A stretch of 64,000 nucleotides of DNA from Chelatococcus sp. YT9 (lineage in GTDB: Bacteria > Pseudomonadota > Alphaproteobacteria > Rhizobiales > Beijerinckiaceae), in NCBI RefSeq assembly GCF_018398315.1, contig NZ_JAHBRW010000001.1, positions 4,286,501 to 4,350,500 on the forward strand, read 5' to 3'. A program made the position numbers and the translations under genes. Positions 9,704 to 18,452 of the stretch are shown here, piece after piece (position 1 is the stretch's first letter; every line of letters starts with the position of its first letter). The notes under the pieces are model-generated. The model saw only the letters and a list, made by a program, of their open reading frames with translations, searched no databases and was not told where the DNA came from.

Positions 9704-9732
9704 ATCACATTCGAGATTAACGCGGCGGTCAA
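9704..9732 (-). promoter_or_regulatory. candidate sigma70 promoter of aapJ
   Basis: Read on the minus strand, TTGACC (9732-9727) and TGTGAT (9709-9704) are separated by 17 bases. The -35 box matches five of six consensus positions and the -10 box four of six. It would give a leader of roughly 115 bases before aapJ. Confidence 0.4.
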
Positions 9733-9836
9733 GAGCCGCATCATAGCGCTTTCGTGTGGCTTGACGGGGATGCCGTGCGCGGTGCAGTGAGCACGACACC
9801 TTTTTCACGAATGGTCGAAATCCTGGAGGCGCCGGC

Positions 9837-11039
9837 ATGCGCAAGCTGACAGCAAGCGATATCGAAGGCTTGGGCGACGGCACGCGGATGGTGGTGGCCG
9901 GGCGCCACCCGGACGAGAATTTCGGTTTCGTGAATCCGCCCGTCGTGCACGGCTCGACGGTTCTCAGCCCCACCATGGCCGATCTCGTCGGCCATACCGG
10001 CCGCTACAGCTACGGGCGCCGGGGCTCCCCCACCATGGGCGCTCTCGAAGAGGCGCTCGTGGCACTCGAGGGCAAGGAAAGTGCCGGCGTCGTCCTCTGT
10101 CCCTCCGGTCTCGCCGCTGTAAGCACCGCCCTCCTTTCCTGCCTCAGGGCGGGCGATCACCTTTTGATGACTGACAGCGTCTACGGTCCGACTCGTAATT
10201 TCTGCGACGGTGTGCTGCGTCGATTCGGGGTGGAGACGACCTATTATGATCCGCTCGTCGGCGCGGATATCGCGAAATTGCTGAAGTCGAACACGCGGGC
10301 CGTCTTCACCGAATCGCCCGGCTCGCAGAGCTTCGAGATGCAGGACATTCCCGCGATCGCCGCGGTAGCCCATGCGCATGGTGCGATCGTCCTCACCGAC
10401 AACACCTGGGCAACTCCCCTGTTCTATTCCGCGCACGAGAACGGCGCCGATATCGCGATCCAAGCCGCCACGAAATATCTCGGCGGCCATTCCGACGTGA
10501 TGTGCGGATCGATCTCCGCCAATGCCGCCACGTGGCCTGCATTGAAGCGCACCTGGGGCGATCTTGGCGTCACGGTCGCGCCGGACGACGTGTTCCTGGT
10601 TCTACGGGGATTGCGCACGCTGCCGCTGCGCATGGCACGGCATCACCAGGCGGGACTGGAAATGGCGGGCTGGCTGGCGGGCCATCCGGAGGTCCAGCGT
10701 GTCCTTCATCCGGCGCTTCCGACCGATCCAGGCCATGCCCTCTTCACCCGGGACTATCGCGGTGCATCGGGCTTGTTCTCCATCGTGCTGAAACCGGGAC
10801 CGGACGAGGCGGTCGCTGCCTTGCTCGACGGGCTTGCGCTGTTCGGCATGGGCTATTCGTGGGGGGGCTTCGAGAGCCTTGCCATTCCTTTCGACTGCGC
10901 GCCCCTGCGCACAGCGACCCGGTGGGCTCCAGGCGGGCCGGCGCTGCGCCTGCACATTGGCCTTGAGGACGTCGAGGATCTCAAGGCAGATCTGGGTGCG
11001 GGGCTGGAGCGGTTCGCGGCCGTTCGCGCGAAGGCCTGA
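9837..11039 (+). CDS. metC: cystathionine beta-lyase (Cys/Met metabolism PLP enzyme)
   Basis: 400 residues; GGAGG lies at 9825-9829, eight bases before the ATG. Fold-type I PLP enzyme predicted to convert cystathionine to homocysteine, pyruvate and ammonia in methionine synthesis, in the cytoplasm. The PLP lysine is in AATKYLGGHSDV, the phosphate-binding SGLAAVSTA block is near residue 90, and YSYGRRGSPT near residue 60 belongs to the active-site region. Cystathionine gamma-synthase and related lyases share these motifs, so the exact reaction is likely but not certain. It is divergent from aapJ across a 256-bp gap. Confidence 0.85.
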   Translation: MRKLTASDIEGLGDGTRMVVAGRHPDENFGFVNPPVVHGSTVLSPTMADLVGHTGRYSYGRRGSPTMGALEEALVALEGKESAGVVLCPSGLAAVSTALLSCLRAGDHLLMTDSVYGPTRNFCDGVLRRFGVETTYYDPLVGADIAKLLKSNTRAVFTESPGSQSFEMQDIPAIAAVAHAHGAIVLTDNTWATPLFYSAHENGADIAIQAATKYLGGHSDVMCGSISANAATWPALKRTWGDLGVTVAPDDVFLVLRGLRTLPLRMARHHQAGLEMAGWLAGHPEVQRVLHPALPTDPGHALFTRDYRGASGLFSIVLKPGPDEAVAALLDGLALFGMGYSWGGFESLAIPFDCAPLRTATRWAPGGPALRLHIGLEDVEDLKADLGAGLERFAAVRAKA

Positions 11040-11045
11040 GCGATG

Positions 11046-11390
11046 CTATTGCGGGGCCCCGCCCCTGCTTTTGGCGCGCCGCTTGTCGCGATTGATCAGC
11101 ATGAGATTGCGCACATAGATGAATATGCTGAGCGCCTGCCCGAGGATGATCACTGGCTCGCGCTGGTGCAGGCCGTAAGCCAGGGTGATGAGTCCCCCGC
11201 CGATTGAAAAGAACCAGAAGGCGACAGGGATAACACTGCGTCCCTCCTTCTCGCTCACGAGCCACTGGACGATGAAGCGCGCCCCGAACAGCATCTGACC
11301 GAAGAGGCCGAGGACCAGCCAGAAGTCCAGCTTCTCGATGAAGACCTCATAGAGATAGCCGCCGACGGCCTGCGACAGGGAGATCAACAT
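11046..11390 (-). CDS. LAB_N (lipid A biosynthesis N-terminal domain) membrane protein
   Basis: 114 residues from the ATG at 11390, whose first base is also the last base of the upstream stop codon (TAATG). About three hydrophobic segments are present and the domain signature FGQMLFGARFIVQWLVSEK is clear. Such proteins accompany polyprenyl-phosphate sugar synthases in envelope sugar modules and may help move or position the lipid-linked sugar; their precise role is not settled. It ends six bases from metC, convergent. The overlap ties it tightly to the GT2 gene. Confidence 0.8.
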   Translation of the reverse strand: MLISLSQAVGGYLYEVFIEKLDFWLVLGLFGQMLFGARFIVQWLVSEKEGRSVIPVAFWFFSIGGGLITLAYGLHQREPVIILGQALSIFIYVRNLMLINRDKRRAKSRGGAPQ

Positions 11391-12160
11391 TATTCGGCTT
11401 CCTCGACCATCGGTATGCGTTTGCGCCGCACGATCAGCCAACGCACGCCCATGAGATCGACGATCCCCACCCAGAGGCGATCGAAGAACCCGTAATTGGA
11501 CACGCCCGCAAAGCGCGGCCGGTCGACGACATCGACGAGGAGCACTTCGTAGCCGTCACGGCGGACCAGAGCGGGCATGAAGCGATGGAGCGCATCGAAA
11601 TAGGGCAGCGCGAGATAGACATCTCGCCGGAAGAGCTTGAGACCACAACCCGTGTCGCGCGTGCCGTCCCGCAGCACGCGCGCTCGCACCGCATTGGCCA
11701 CGCGGGACTGGAACTTCTTGAATCCGGTATCTTTGCGGCCGACGCGCTGGCCCTGTACCAGACCGGCCTTGGCGCCACCCGCCTGGAGTGCCGCCAGCAT
11801 GGCGGGGATGAAGGCCGGATTGTTCTGGCCATCACCATCGAGCGTCACCACGATGGCCGCCACGGCAGCGCGCACCCCCGTGCGAACAGCCGCGCTCTGG
11901 CCACAGCTCGCCGCGTGGCGGAGCCGCCGGAGATGGGGACGCTCCGCGGCCAGCGCGGCGAGCTCGGTCGCCGTGCCGTCCGTCGACCCATCATCGACAT
12001 AGATGATTTCGAAGGCGCCGAGGGGACGGCAGGCCGCTTCGATCTCCGCGACGAGAGGAGCAATATTGCCTGCTTCATTGCGCACGGGCACGACGACGCT
12101 CAGAAGCGGCACCGGCGCGTTCGCTTCTGGTTCGACGGCGACGCTGGAAGTCTCAGACAT
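11390..12160 (-). CDS. GT2 glycosyltransferase, polyprenyl-phosphate sugar synthase-like
   Basis: 256 residues, a DPM1-like family 2 glycosyltransferase. VVPVRNEAGNI opens the GT-A fold, VDDGSTDGT and TLDGDGQNNP carry the nucleotide/metal-binding aspartates, and GTRDTGCGLKLFRRDV is the acceptor-side motif. It probably transfers a sugar from a UDP donor to polyprenyl phosphate at the inner membrane, as ArnC or RgtE do. It lacks the two C-terminal transmembrane helices of ArnC, as DPM1/RgtE-like forms may. It lies between an ArnT-like gene and a LAB_N gene on the same strand, which points to lipid A or LPS core decoration. Confidence 0.82.
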   Translation of the reverse strand: MSETSSVAVEPEANAPVPLLSVVVPVRNEAGNIAPLVAEIEAACRPLGAFEIIYVDDGSTDGTATELAALAAERPHLRRLRHAASCGQSAAVRTGVRAAVAAIVVTLDGDGQNNPAFIPAMLAALQAGGAKAGLVQGQRVGRKDTGFKKFQSRVANAVRARVLRDGTRDTGCGLKLFRRDVYLALPYFDALHRFMPALVRRDGYEVLLVDVVDRPRFAGVSNYGFFDRLWVGIVDLMGVRWLIVRRKRIPMVEEAE

Positions 12161-12224
12161 TCACGGCCCTTTTGGAGCGAGACGGAGGATCGGCTGGGAT
12201 GGATGCGCGCCCACGCGTCCCGGG

Positions 12225-13955
12225 TCAATCCCGCCGGACGGCATAGACGTCGACAACGAGGCGCCGTCCCCCATTGATGTTGAATCCTGGCACGCTTGTG
12301 ACGAGCGTGGGAGAAAGACCAAGGGCTGCGCTTGCCTGGGAGAACGCGTCGCGCTCGCGTGCCTCGATCAACGCCACGCGGCATCCCGGCGCGGTCAAGA
12401 AATGCGCGGCGCCTACACCGTCCGTCATCGCGAGATCCGTTCCGACGAGAAACACGAGGCTCGGCTCGCGATAGCCGGCCGTGACCACCGCCGGCGCCTC
12501 ACAGCCAACTGCGGCAACAGCCTCCGCGAGACGCGGCGACAGCTTCAGGGCGCGCAGCAGCGGCTGCGCGAGGCCGAATACGGAGACGGACAGGGCAAGG
12601 GCGGCGATCAGGGAGACAAGCGCGCTGCCGACAACCCTGTCACGCAGGAAAAGGATCCAGGAGACAACCGCGATCACCACCGTCAGCACGAAGCCCGGGA
12701 TCGCGGCATAAGGGAGGACACCATCGTAGGTCAGGCCGAAATAGCTGAGCCCGACCCCCAACCCCAGCGGAATGAGCGGAATGAGAAGTGTTGCGCTTTT
12801 TGCCAGGGGGCGATGCGGACCAACCGCTCCCGCGAAGATGGCACGCGCCGTGAGCGCCGCGATAGCCGCATAGAGCGGCAGCACATAGTGAGGCAGCTTT
12901 GTCGGCACCGCCTCGAAGACGAGCCAGGATGGCAGGATCCAGGCAAGGCAAAAGACCACCCATGGCTCGCGGCGGCTCCGCCAGACGAACGGAACGGCAA
13001 TAGCTGTCAGCACGGCCGCCGGCCAGAACGTCCCAAAGAACGCGAGGAGATAGAAACCTGGCGGCGCTCCATGCTTCTCCTGTCCACTCGCCACCTTGCC
13101 GAGCATATCGTTGCCGATAGCTTCGCTGAAAAATGTGCCGCCGCTCTTGACCCAGATTGCTATGAACCATGGCGCGACGACCAGGGCGACAAGGAAAATG
13201 CCGAGCCCTGGCCGCAGCGCCGTCAGCCACCGGCCCGAGCGTTGATGGATGCAGAGGATGACTGTGGCGAGGCCGGCGATCATCGGTGTGATCGGCCCCT
13301 TCACCAGAATCGCGAGCGCTAAGGTGCCCCAGAAGGCGATCGCGCCGAGGAGGGAAAAGCGTTCCTGCGGCCGCAGGAACGCCATTGCCAGCCCCCCCAT
13401 CACGGCAACCGAGCAGGCGGTGAGCACCGCATCTGTCTTGGCGAAACGCGCCTCGACCCCGAGCAGGATCGAGCAGGCCATGAAGGCACCTGCCAGAAAT
13501 GCTTCGCGACGGGCGAGCCCCAGCATCAAGCCCGCCCAATAGGTCAGGACGACCGTGGCAAGAGCACCAAGCAGCGAGGGAATCCGGTAGAGCGCGATCG
13601 TGGTCCGAGCCTGCGGCACGCCGAGTGCCTCGGCGGAGGCGACGACCGTCCCCTGCAGCCAGTAGATGCCGACCGGCTTCTTGTGGCGTGCCTCGTCCTG
13701 GAAGCGGATATCGACGAAGTCGCCGCTTTCCAGCATCTGCTTCGTGGCCTGCGCGAAGCGCGGCTCGTCGCGGTCCATGGGCTGCAGGGAGGCAAACCCC
13801 GGCAGGAAAGCTGCGAAAGCGATCAGCAGCAGCAACGCGACCGCAATCCAATGACGGCTCTCGACGATCCCAAGAAAGCGGTTGCCGACAGGGACACCGC
13901 TTCCGACCGCGCCCCGTTCGAGCGCCTTGCTGTTCGTACCGTTCAGGGCAGCCAT
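12225..13955 (-). CDS. ArnT-like GT39 glycosyltransferase
   Basis: 576 residues with about twelve transmembrane segments and a periplasmic tail. It belongs to the family 39 transferases that use polyprenyl-phosphate sugars on the periplasmic face (ArnT, RgtA-D). The acidic motif MDRDEPRFAQATKQML after helix 1 is the family's catalytic-loop signature and HKKPVGIYWLQG follows. The predicted acceptor is lipid A or LPS core and the donor is what the neighbouring GT2 enzyme makes; whether that is aminoarabinose, galacturonate or another sugar cannot be told. It is transcribed first in this three-gene set, 64 bp before the GT2 gene. Confidence 0.85.
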   Translation of the reverse strand: MAALNGTNSKALERGAVGSGVPVGNRFLGIVESRHWIAVALLLLIAFAAFLPGFASLQPMDRDEPRFAQATKQMLESGDFVDIRFQDEARHKKPVGIYWLQGTVVASAEALGVPQARTTIALYRIPSLLGALATVVLTYWAGLMLGLARREAFLAGAFMACSILLGVEARFAKTDAVLTACSVAVMGGLAMAFLRPQERFSLLGAIAFWGTLALAILVKGPITPMIAGLATVILCIHQRSGRWLTALRPGLGIFLVALVVAPWFIAIWVKSGGTFFSEAIGNDMLGKVASGQEKHGAPPGFYLLAFFGTFWPAAVLTAIAVPFVWRSRREPWVVFCLAWILPSWLVFEAVPTKLPHYVLPLYAAIAALTARAIFAGAVGPHRPLAKSATLLIPLIPLGLGVGLSYFGLTYDGVLPYAAIPGFVLTVVIAVVSWILFLRDRVVGSALVSLIAALALSVSVFGLAQPLLRALKLSPRLAEAVAAVGCEAPAVVTAGYREPSLVFLVGTDLAMTDGVGAAHFLTAPGCRVALIEARERDAFSQASAALGLSPTLVTSVPGFNINGGRRLVVDVYAVRRD

Positions 13956-14345
13956 CCGCTTCCTGTATCTCGCTACATACGCTTGGCGGAACCACGGCGC
14001 CAGCCGCGAAAACGCCAGTCAGCCAACGCGGGACTTCCCCGGCGCCCCACCGGCAGTCCGTTCAGGACGACGATCCCGCCGTCCCGGTGAGGGTGTATTA
14101 TCGGGGGCACGCCTCCGGCGCAATCGCACCGCTGCGTTCTATTGCCGTGGCGACGTCTTCACAACGGGCTAGGGCGATTCGCCGCGCTCCGTGCCATTCC
14201 CCGGGGCAAAGCTGCCCTCCGAGTGATGTCGCTTTCGAGGGCCTGTGCCAAGTTGCTCTCGGACCTGCCTTGGCCTGACGCGACAGGAAAGCTACACAAG
14301 GAATTGACTGTTCGCCCCTGTGTTTCGGACTCGAAAGGACCGCGC
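13956..14345. other. intergenic region between the ArnT-like gene and a small lipoprotein gene
   Basis: This 390-bp stretch separates divergent genes and should hold both promoters. Several frames are open by chance but none has a ribosome-binding site or recognisable product. Confidence 0.5.
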
Positions 14346-14522
14346 ATGAAACCTGCCAAGCCTCTCCTCGCCGCCCTTGTCCTTGGCACCCTCGTCGGCC
14401 TCGTGCCGTTAGCGGGCTGCTCCAAGAAACGTCCGCCAGGCGTCCTGGAGGACACGACGGTGATTCCACCTCCACCATCGATGCAGGGGACTGCGCCCCG
14501 CGCTCCCTCGGGCGCACGTTGA
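14346..14522 (+). CDS. small lipoprotein, function unknown
   Basis: 58 residues from the ATG at 14346, preceded by AAAGGAC. A basic start, a hydrophobic stretch and the lipobox LAGC (Cys25) predict a lipid-anchored exported protein with a mature part of about 34 residues rich in proline (VIPPPPS). No domain is recognisable. An in-frame ATG at 14142 would hide the signal sequence and is rejected. Confidence 0.7.
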   Translation: MKPAKPLLAALVLGTLVGLVPLAGCSKKRPPGVLEDTTVIPPPPSMQGTAPRAPSGAR

Positions 14523-14796
14523 CCTGCAGAGAGGCAAGAAGTGGTCACGGCATCTGCCGTGACCCAGAGAAAATCTTATATCAATACTTTCTATGACGAG
14601 ACTCGCCAACTATATAAGAAAATATGAGCCAGAATCCTCGATAAAAGTTACGATTTATAAATATTCATAAGAATGTCTAAACAACAAAAAAGCAACATAC
14701 TGAACGAAACCATGGATAAGTCCTTTACACCCCTCCCGCTGGTGGAAATTCGCTGCTAGGTTTTTGCCAAGCCTCGACCATTGGAGGGATTTCCAC

Positions 14797-15666
14797 ATGA
14801 GGATGTTCAAGTCATCTTGCGTCGCGCTTGCCGTTGTTGCCGCTGGAGGCGCCTCGGCGCTGGCAGCGGATTTGCCCAGCAGGACGGTCGTGCCGGTCGC
14901 TCCGGTCGTTGTTGTTCCCCTGTTCACGTGGACAGGCTTCTATGCTGGCATTAACGCCGGCTATGGCGGCGGTACCAATGACAACCACGATCGCTATGAT
15001 CCGTATACAGGCGTTCTCTACGGCGACGATTCATCGAATGGCGGCTTCATCGGTGGCGGCCAGATCGGGTACAACTATCAGTTCGGGCAGTTTGTCGCCG
15101 GCGTCGAAGCCGATATTCAGTATGCGGATCTTGGATCTTCTCGCAATAACAACGATTGGGCCTATTCGTACGCCGCTTATTACTACGGCCAGGGCAACGC
15201 TGGCTGGCCCTATTACGGCCCGAACGGCCGCGATAACTCGGTGGAATGGTTTGGAACTGTGCGTGCGAGGCTCGGCGTAGCTTTTGACCGGGTCCTTGTT
15301 TACGCGACTGGCGGTTTCGCCTATGGCGGCGGCGATAACAAGCACAACGACGGCTACTATGGCGGCCAAGAGGCGGCCTTCGGCTATCCCTGGTATTACG
15401 GCGGACGCCGCGGCAGCAGCAACTCAGGTGGATGGGTTGTCGGCGGCGGCCTTGAATATGCCTTCACGGACAGCCTGACGGCCAAGCTCGAGGGCCTGTA
15501 TGTCAACCTGGGCAGCGATAAGAATAACGATGGTGATTATCTCTACGCGTATAATTATGCCAATCCTGCCGTCTACCCCTATTACTATGGGACGCAGCGT
15601 AAAAATGACAGGGAATTCGGCGTCGTCAGGGCGGGATTGAATTATAAGTTCAACGGACTTTGGTAG
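14797..15666 (+). CDS. outer-membrane beta-barrel protein (Omp25/RopB-like)
   Basis: 289 residues from the ATG at 14797, with GGAGGG at 14783-14788. A signal peptide (1-22, ending ALAA) precedes FTWTGFYAGINAGYGGG, the opening of the Omp25/Omp31/RopB family, and the protein ends RAGLNYKFNGLW with the C-terminal aromatic residue needed for Bam recognition. Alternating hydrophobic strands fit an eight-stranded barrel. The predicted surface loops are very rich in Tyr, Asn, Gly and Asp. A strong terminator lies about 120 bases downstream, so it is probably monocistronic. The 5' flank (14560-14760) is much more AT-rich than the window average. Confidence 0.88.
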   Translation: MRMFKSSCVALAVVAAGGASALAADLPSRTVVPVAPVVVVPLFTWTGFYAGINAGYGGGTNDNHDRYDPYTGVLYGDDSSNGGFIGGGQIGYNYQFGQFVAGVEADIQYADLGSSRNNNDWAYSYAAYYYGQGNAGWPYYGPNGRDNSVEWFGTVRARLGVAFDRVLVYATGGFAYGGGDNKHNDGYYGGQEAAFGYPWYYGGRRGSSNSGGWVVGGGLEYAFTDSLTAKLEGLYVNLGSDKNNDGDYLYAYNYANPAVYPYYYGTQRKNDREFGVVRAGLNYKFNGLW

Positions 15667-16197
15667 GATTTATCTTTAATATTATTGTTATATTGCAATT
15701 CTTCATTTTCTGAAAACTAAGTCTAATTCCTTTTTACCTTCAATACAATATTTTTATTTATCATATTGCAAACACACGCACACAAAGCCGGCGGCCTATC
15801 CGCCGGCTTTCTTGCCCGGAGATGCAAGACTGGGCCGCGTCCCTTGGAAACGCGTCCGCCGAAACGATCCTCGCTATTCACAGCTTGGCCGACTTCCCCC
15901 GCAAAACGCCGATCGGTCGGTTGCGCCCCGCATCGTGCAACATTCTTTTATGGGATGCCTCTTCGAGCCCAAGCGCGACTGGAAAGAAAAAACCATGCAA
16001 AAACAATGGCTTTGAATTCGCCATCCTGTCGAGTCCGCCCTTTTCTTGAGGCCGCCCCGGCGTCCGGGACCACGGGATAGTACTTTAGTCTAATAGACTG
16101 AAAGTTGCACTGTTTGCCACATTATTTTTGCGAGGCGGGGAACCTTTGGGCTTCGCGATAATGCTAGGTTTGAATGAGATTTGGGGGAGAAAGTCTC
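15667..16197. other. AT-rich intergenic region with terminator
   Basis: This 530-bp stretch follows the outer-membrane protein gene. The first 110 bases are strikingly AT-rich, then comes the intrinsic terminator at 15784-15813. The remainder up to 16197 shows no supported gene. Confidence 0.5.
15784..15813 (+). terminator. intrinsic terminator of the outer-membrane protein gene
   Basis: AAAGCCGGCGG and CCGCCGGCTTT form an 11-bp perfect stem with a 5-base loop (CCTAT), followed by CTT. The A-rich left arm also makes it usable from the other strand. Confidence 0.8.
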
Positions 16198-16569
16198 ATG
16201 TACAATGCCTTGGACAAACATAATATATCCATAAGACCCAGCTTGGACGTCTACCTGCCGTGGGAAGGTAATATTGTCCATATCGGCAATGTTAACGATG
16301 CAATTGTAGTCGTGCAGAAGCTTATTGAGCACGAGCCTGACCCATGTTGGGCGCAGATCCTCAGCAGTTTACTTGCCGCCGATTCCGTGGAAGCCGCGAA
16401 AGTCGCGCGGCGCGACCTCCGTACGGAGTTCCTCCTTCGAGGAATGATGTTGCCAGAAGACGCCGACGCGCCCGTGTCTCCGCTTCCAAAAGCGAGACCC
16501 TGGTGGCGGGGCGTTATCGACAAGTCGCATCAGCTGGAAATCGAGCTTCCGCATCCTTTGCACGCCTGA
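16198..16569 (+). CDS. hypothetical protein, possibly DUF982-like
   Basis: 123 residues from the ATG at 16198, chosen because GGGGGAGA at 16183-16190 sits at normal distance; an ATG at 16174 has no such site. The body (WEGNIVHIGNVNDAIVVVQ then a helical stretch) loosely recalls rhizobial DUF982 proteins, but the match is by eye and weak. No signal peptide or membrane segment. Function unknown. Confidence 0.6.
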   Translation: MYNALDKHNISIRPSLDVYLPWEGNIVHIGNVNDAIVVVQKLIEHEPDPCWAQILSSLLAADSVEAAKVARRDLRTEFLLRGMMLPEDADAPVSPLPKARPWWRGVIDKSHQLEIELPHPLHA

Positions 16570-16755
16570 GCAGAACTCAGGCATGCATTTATCCGGGACA
16601 AGCAAGCGCTTCCCGGATTTCGTCATTGAATCCGGTCGAAATCGAACTCCTGTCCCACTTCGTCACAAAGACGATGCGGACTGTGGGTTTTGTGTTTCAT
16701 GCTGCTTCCGTGCTACCGCGGTCGCGACAGGAAAACAGATCGAGAAGGAGTCGCT

Positions 16756-16977
16756 ATGACGAACGAAGCGATTGAGCGCGTGGCGCGCGCTTTGTGCGAG
16801 GCTGAGGGACAGGATCCCGACAAGCTTCTCGGCACTGGCTTGACGGAAACCATCCAGGTTGGTGACAGCACGACGGAGGTTCCGAAGACCAAGCCCAATT
16901 GGAGCGTTTTTGAGAAGGATGCACGGAAATTCCTCGCAGCCCTTGAAGCCGCTGCGGCGACTGAGGTCGCTCACTAG
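16756..16977 (+). CDS. small soluble hypothetical protein
   Basis: 73 residues; AAGGAG at 16745-16750 precedes the ATG by five bases. The sequence is acidic and helical (MTNEAIERVARALCEAEGQD) and resembles short conserved hypothetical proteins of Hyphomicrobiales. No domain is recognised. It converges on the FAD oxidase gene, with a hairpin between them. Confidence 0.65.
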   Translation: MTNEAIERVARALCEAEGQDPDKLLGTGLTETIQVGDSTTEVPKTKPNWSVFEKDARKFLAALEAAAATEVAH

Positions 16978-16987
16978 TTTCCCGAGG

Positions 16988-17014
16988 CGAGGGCCGCATC
17001 CCTGCAGGCCCTCG
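16988..17014. terminator. bidirectional hairpin between convergent genes
   Basis: CGAGGGCC and GGCCCTCG form an 8-bp stem around an 11-base loop, in the 50-bp gap between the small hypothetical gene and the end of the long sugar operon. It has no clear U-tract on either side. Confidence 0.5.
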
Positions 17015-17027
17015 TCGCGCCGGATGT

Positions 17028-18452
17028 TCAGTTCCCCGGAAAAATCTTGCCCGGGTTGAGGATCCCGAGCGGGTCATAGAGCCGCTTGATGCCCTGCATC
17101 AGATGGTAGGCGGCTGGATCCGTATGCTTGGCCAAGCGGCCGGCGAGTGAGCGCCCGATACCATGTTCGGCGCTGATGCTCCCGTCGAATCGGTCAACCA
17201 CCTCGAATACACAGTCATTCACGGCCACGGCAGCCTTCTCGAAGGCCAGCCGGTCAGTGAAGCTGCCGTGCGGAAAAAGCGCGATGACATGGATATTGCC
17301 GTCTCCGACGTGCCCCACGAACAGCGGACGCACTGAGGGGAAGCGGGCACTCAGCGCGGTCGAGATCCCGGCCAGGAAGGCCGGCACGTCAGCGGTCGCC
17401 ACGGAGGTATCATGGGAGACATTTGGACCCGCACGCCGGTTGGCCTCAGACACGGCGAAGCGCAGATGCCAGATCGCCTTGGCCTGAGCCGCGTTCTGCG
17501 CGATCACGGCATCCAGCACGAGGTTCCTCTCGAGGGCCTCGCCGAGCGCCGCCGTCAGCATTTCAGCGAGTGAGGCTTCCTCGCCGCTATCGCTCGCCTC
17601 GATGAAGACATACCACGGCGCCCTTGTCTCAACAGGAAGGCGCAAAGCGCCGTCGTTGTCGAGCACGAGGTCCATCTCGCCGTCGCACATCAATTCGAAG
17701 CTGGAGATGCGGCCGGCGAGGTGCTGCCGGAGCAAGGACAGGAGATCCACCGCCGTCTGCGGGCTTGGCATTGCGCAGAACGCGCTGGCACTTGCTGTCG
17801 GCCGCGGGAAGAGCTTGAGCGCGGCTGCGGTTATCACCGCAAGCGTCCCTTCGGAACCGATCAGCAGATTCCGCAGGTCATAGCCGGTGTTGTTCTTGGC
17901 CAAGCGTTTGAGGCCATGCACAGGGGTGCCGTCGGCCAGCACATAATCGAGCCCAAGGACGAGCTCACGCGTAGTACCATAGCGGATCACATTGATCCCG
18001 CCCGCATTGGTGGCGACGATGCCGCCGATCTGGCAACTGCCTTCGCTGCCGAGGCTCATCGGGAAAAGCCGCTCGGCATCGGCCGCCGCCCGTTGCACAT
18101 CGGCAAGGATAGCGCCAGCCTCCACCACCATCGTATTGCCGGCCGTATCGATATCAAGGATGCGGTTGAGCCGTCCGAGCGCCAGCACGATCCCCGTGCC
18201 GCTTTCGTCAGGCGTCGCACCACCCGCTAATCCCGTGTGGCCGCCCTGCGGGAAGACCCGCGTACGTGTCTCGTTGGCCCAGCGCAGAATCGCTGAAACC
18301 TGCTCCACGCTGCGCGGACGCAAAACCGCCTCGGCTCGGCCGACATAACGCCCCCGCCAGTCGGCGAGATAGGGCGTCATGTCATCCTCGGTCACCAGGA
18401 TAGCGGCGGGATCGAGCGCATCAGCCAGGGCGCCGAGCTTCTTCAAGCTCAT
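17028..18452 (-). CDS. FAD-linked 2-hydroxyacid dehydrogenase (GlcD/D-lactate dehydrogenase family)
   Basis: 474 residues from the ATG at 18452, which shares a base with the stop of the upstream SDR gene (TGATG). VAO-type FAD flavoenzyme: PQGGHTGLAGGA and the ATNAGGINVIRYG block bind FAD, and GHVGDGNIH, SAEHGIGR and the terminal NPGKIF motif belong to the C-terminal domain. Members oxidise D-lactate, glycolate or D-2-hydroxyglutarate and pass electrons to quinone or ETF. As last gene of the sugar operon it would suit oxidation of the glycolate or lactate end product of an aldolytic pathway. The substrate is inferred from context only. Confidence 0.85.
   Translation of the reverse strand: MSLKKLGALADALDPAAILVTEDDMTPYLADWRGRYVGRAEAVLRPRSVEQVSAILRWANETRTRVFPQGGHTGLAGGATPDESGTGIVLALGRLNRILDIDTAGNTMVVEAGAILADVQRAAADAERLFPMSLGSEGSCQIGGIVATNAGGINVIRYGTTRELVLGLDYVLADGTPVHGLKRLAKNNTGYDLRNLLIGSEGTLAVITAAALKLFPRPTASASAFCAMPSPQTAVDLLSLLRQHLAGRISSFELMCDGEMDLVLDNDGALRLPVETRAPWYVFIEASDSGEEASLAEMLTAALGEALERNLVLDAVIAQNAAQAKAIWHLRFAVSEANRRAGPNVSHDTSVATADVPAFLAGISTALSARFPSVRPLFVGHVGDGNIHVIALFPHGSFTDRLAFEKAAVAVNDCVFEVVDRFDGSISAEHGIGRSLAGRLAKHTDPAAYHLMQGIKRLYDPLGILNPGKIFPGN

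Noticed and set aside
9581-9836. SAM riboswitch upstream of metC
   Set aside because: The region was examined because metC is a methionine gene, but no SAM-II or similar pseudoknot pattern was evident by eye.
12003-13322. 439-codon plus-strand open frame opposite the GT39 gene
   Set aside because: Highly charged, low-complexity translation antisense to a recognisable membrane enzyme.
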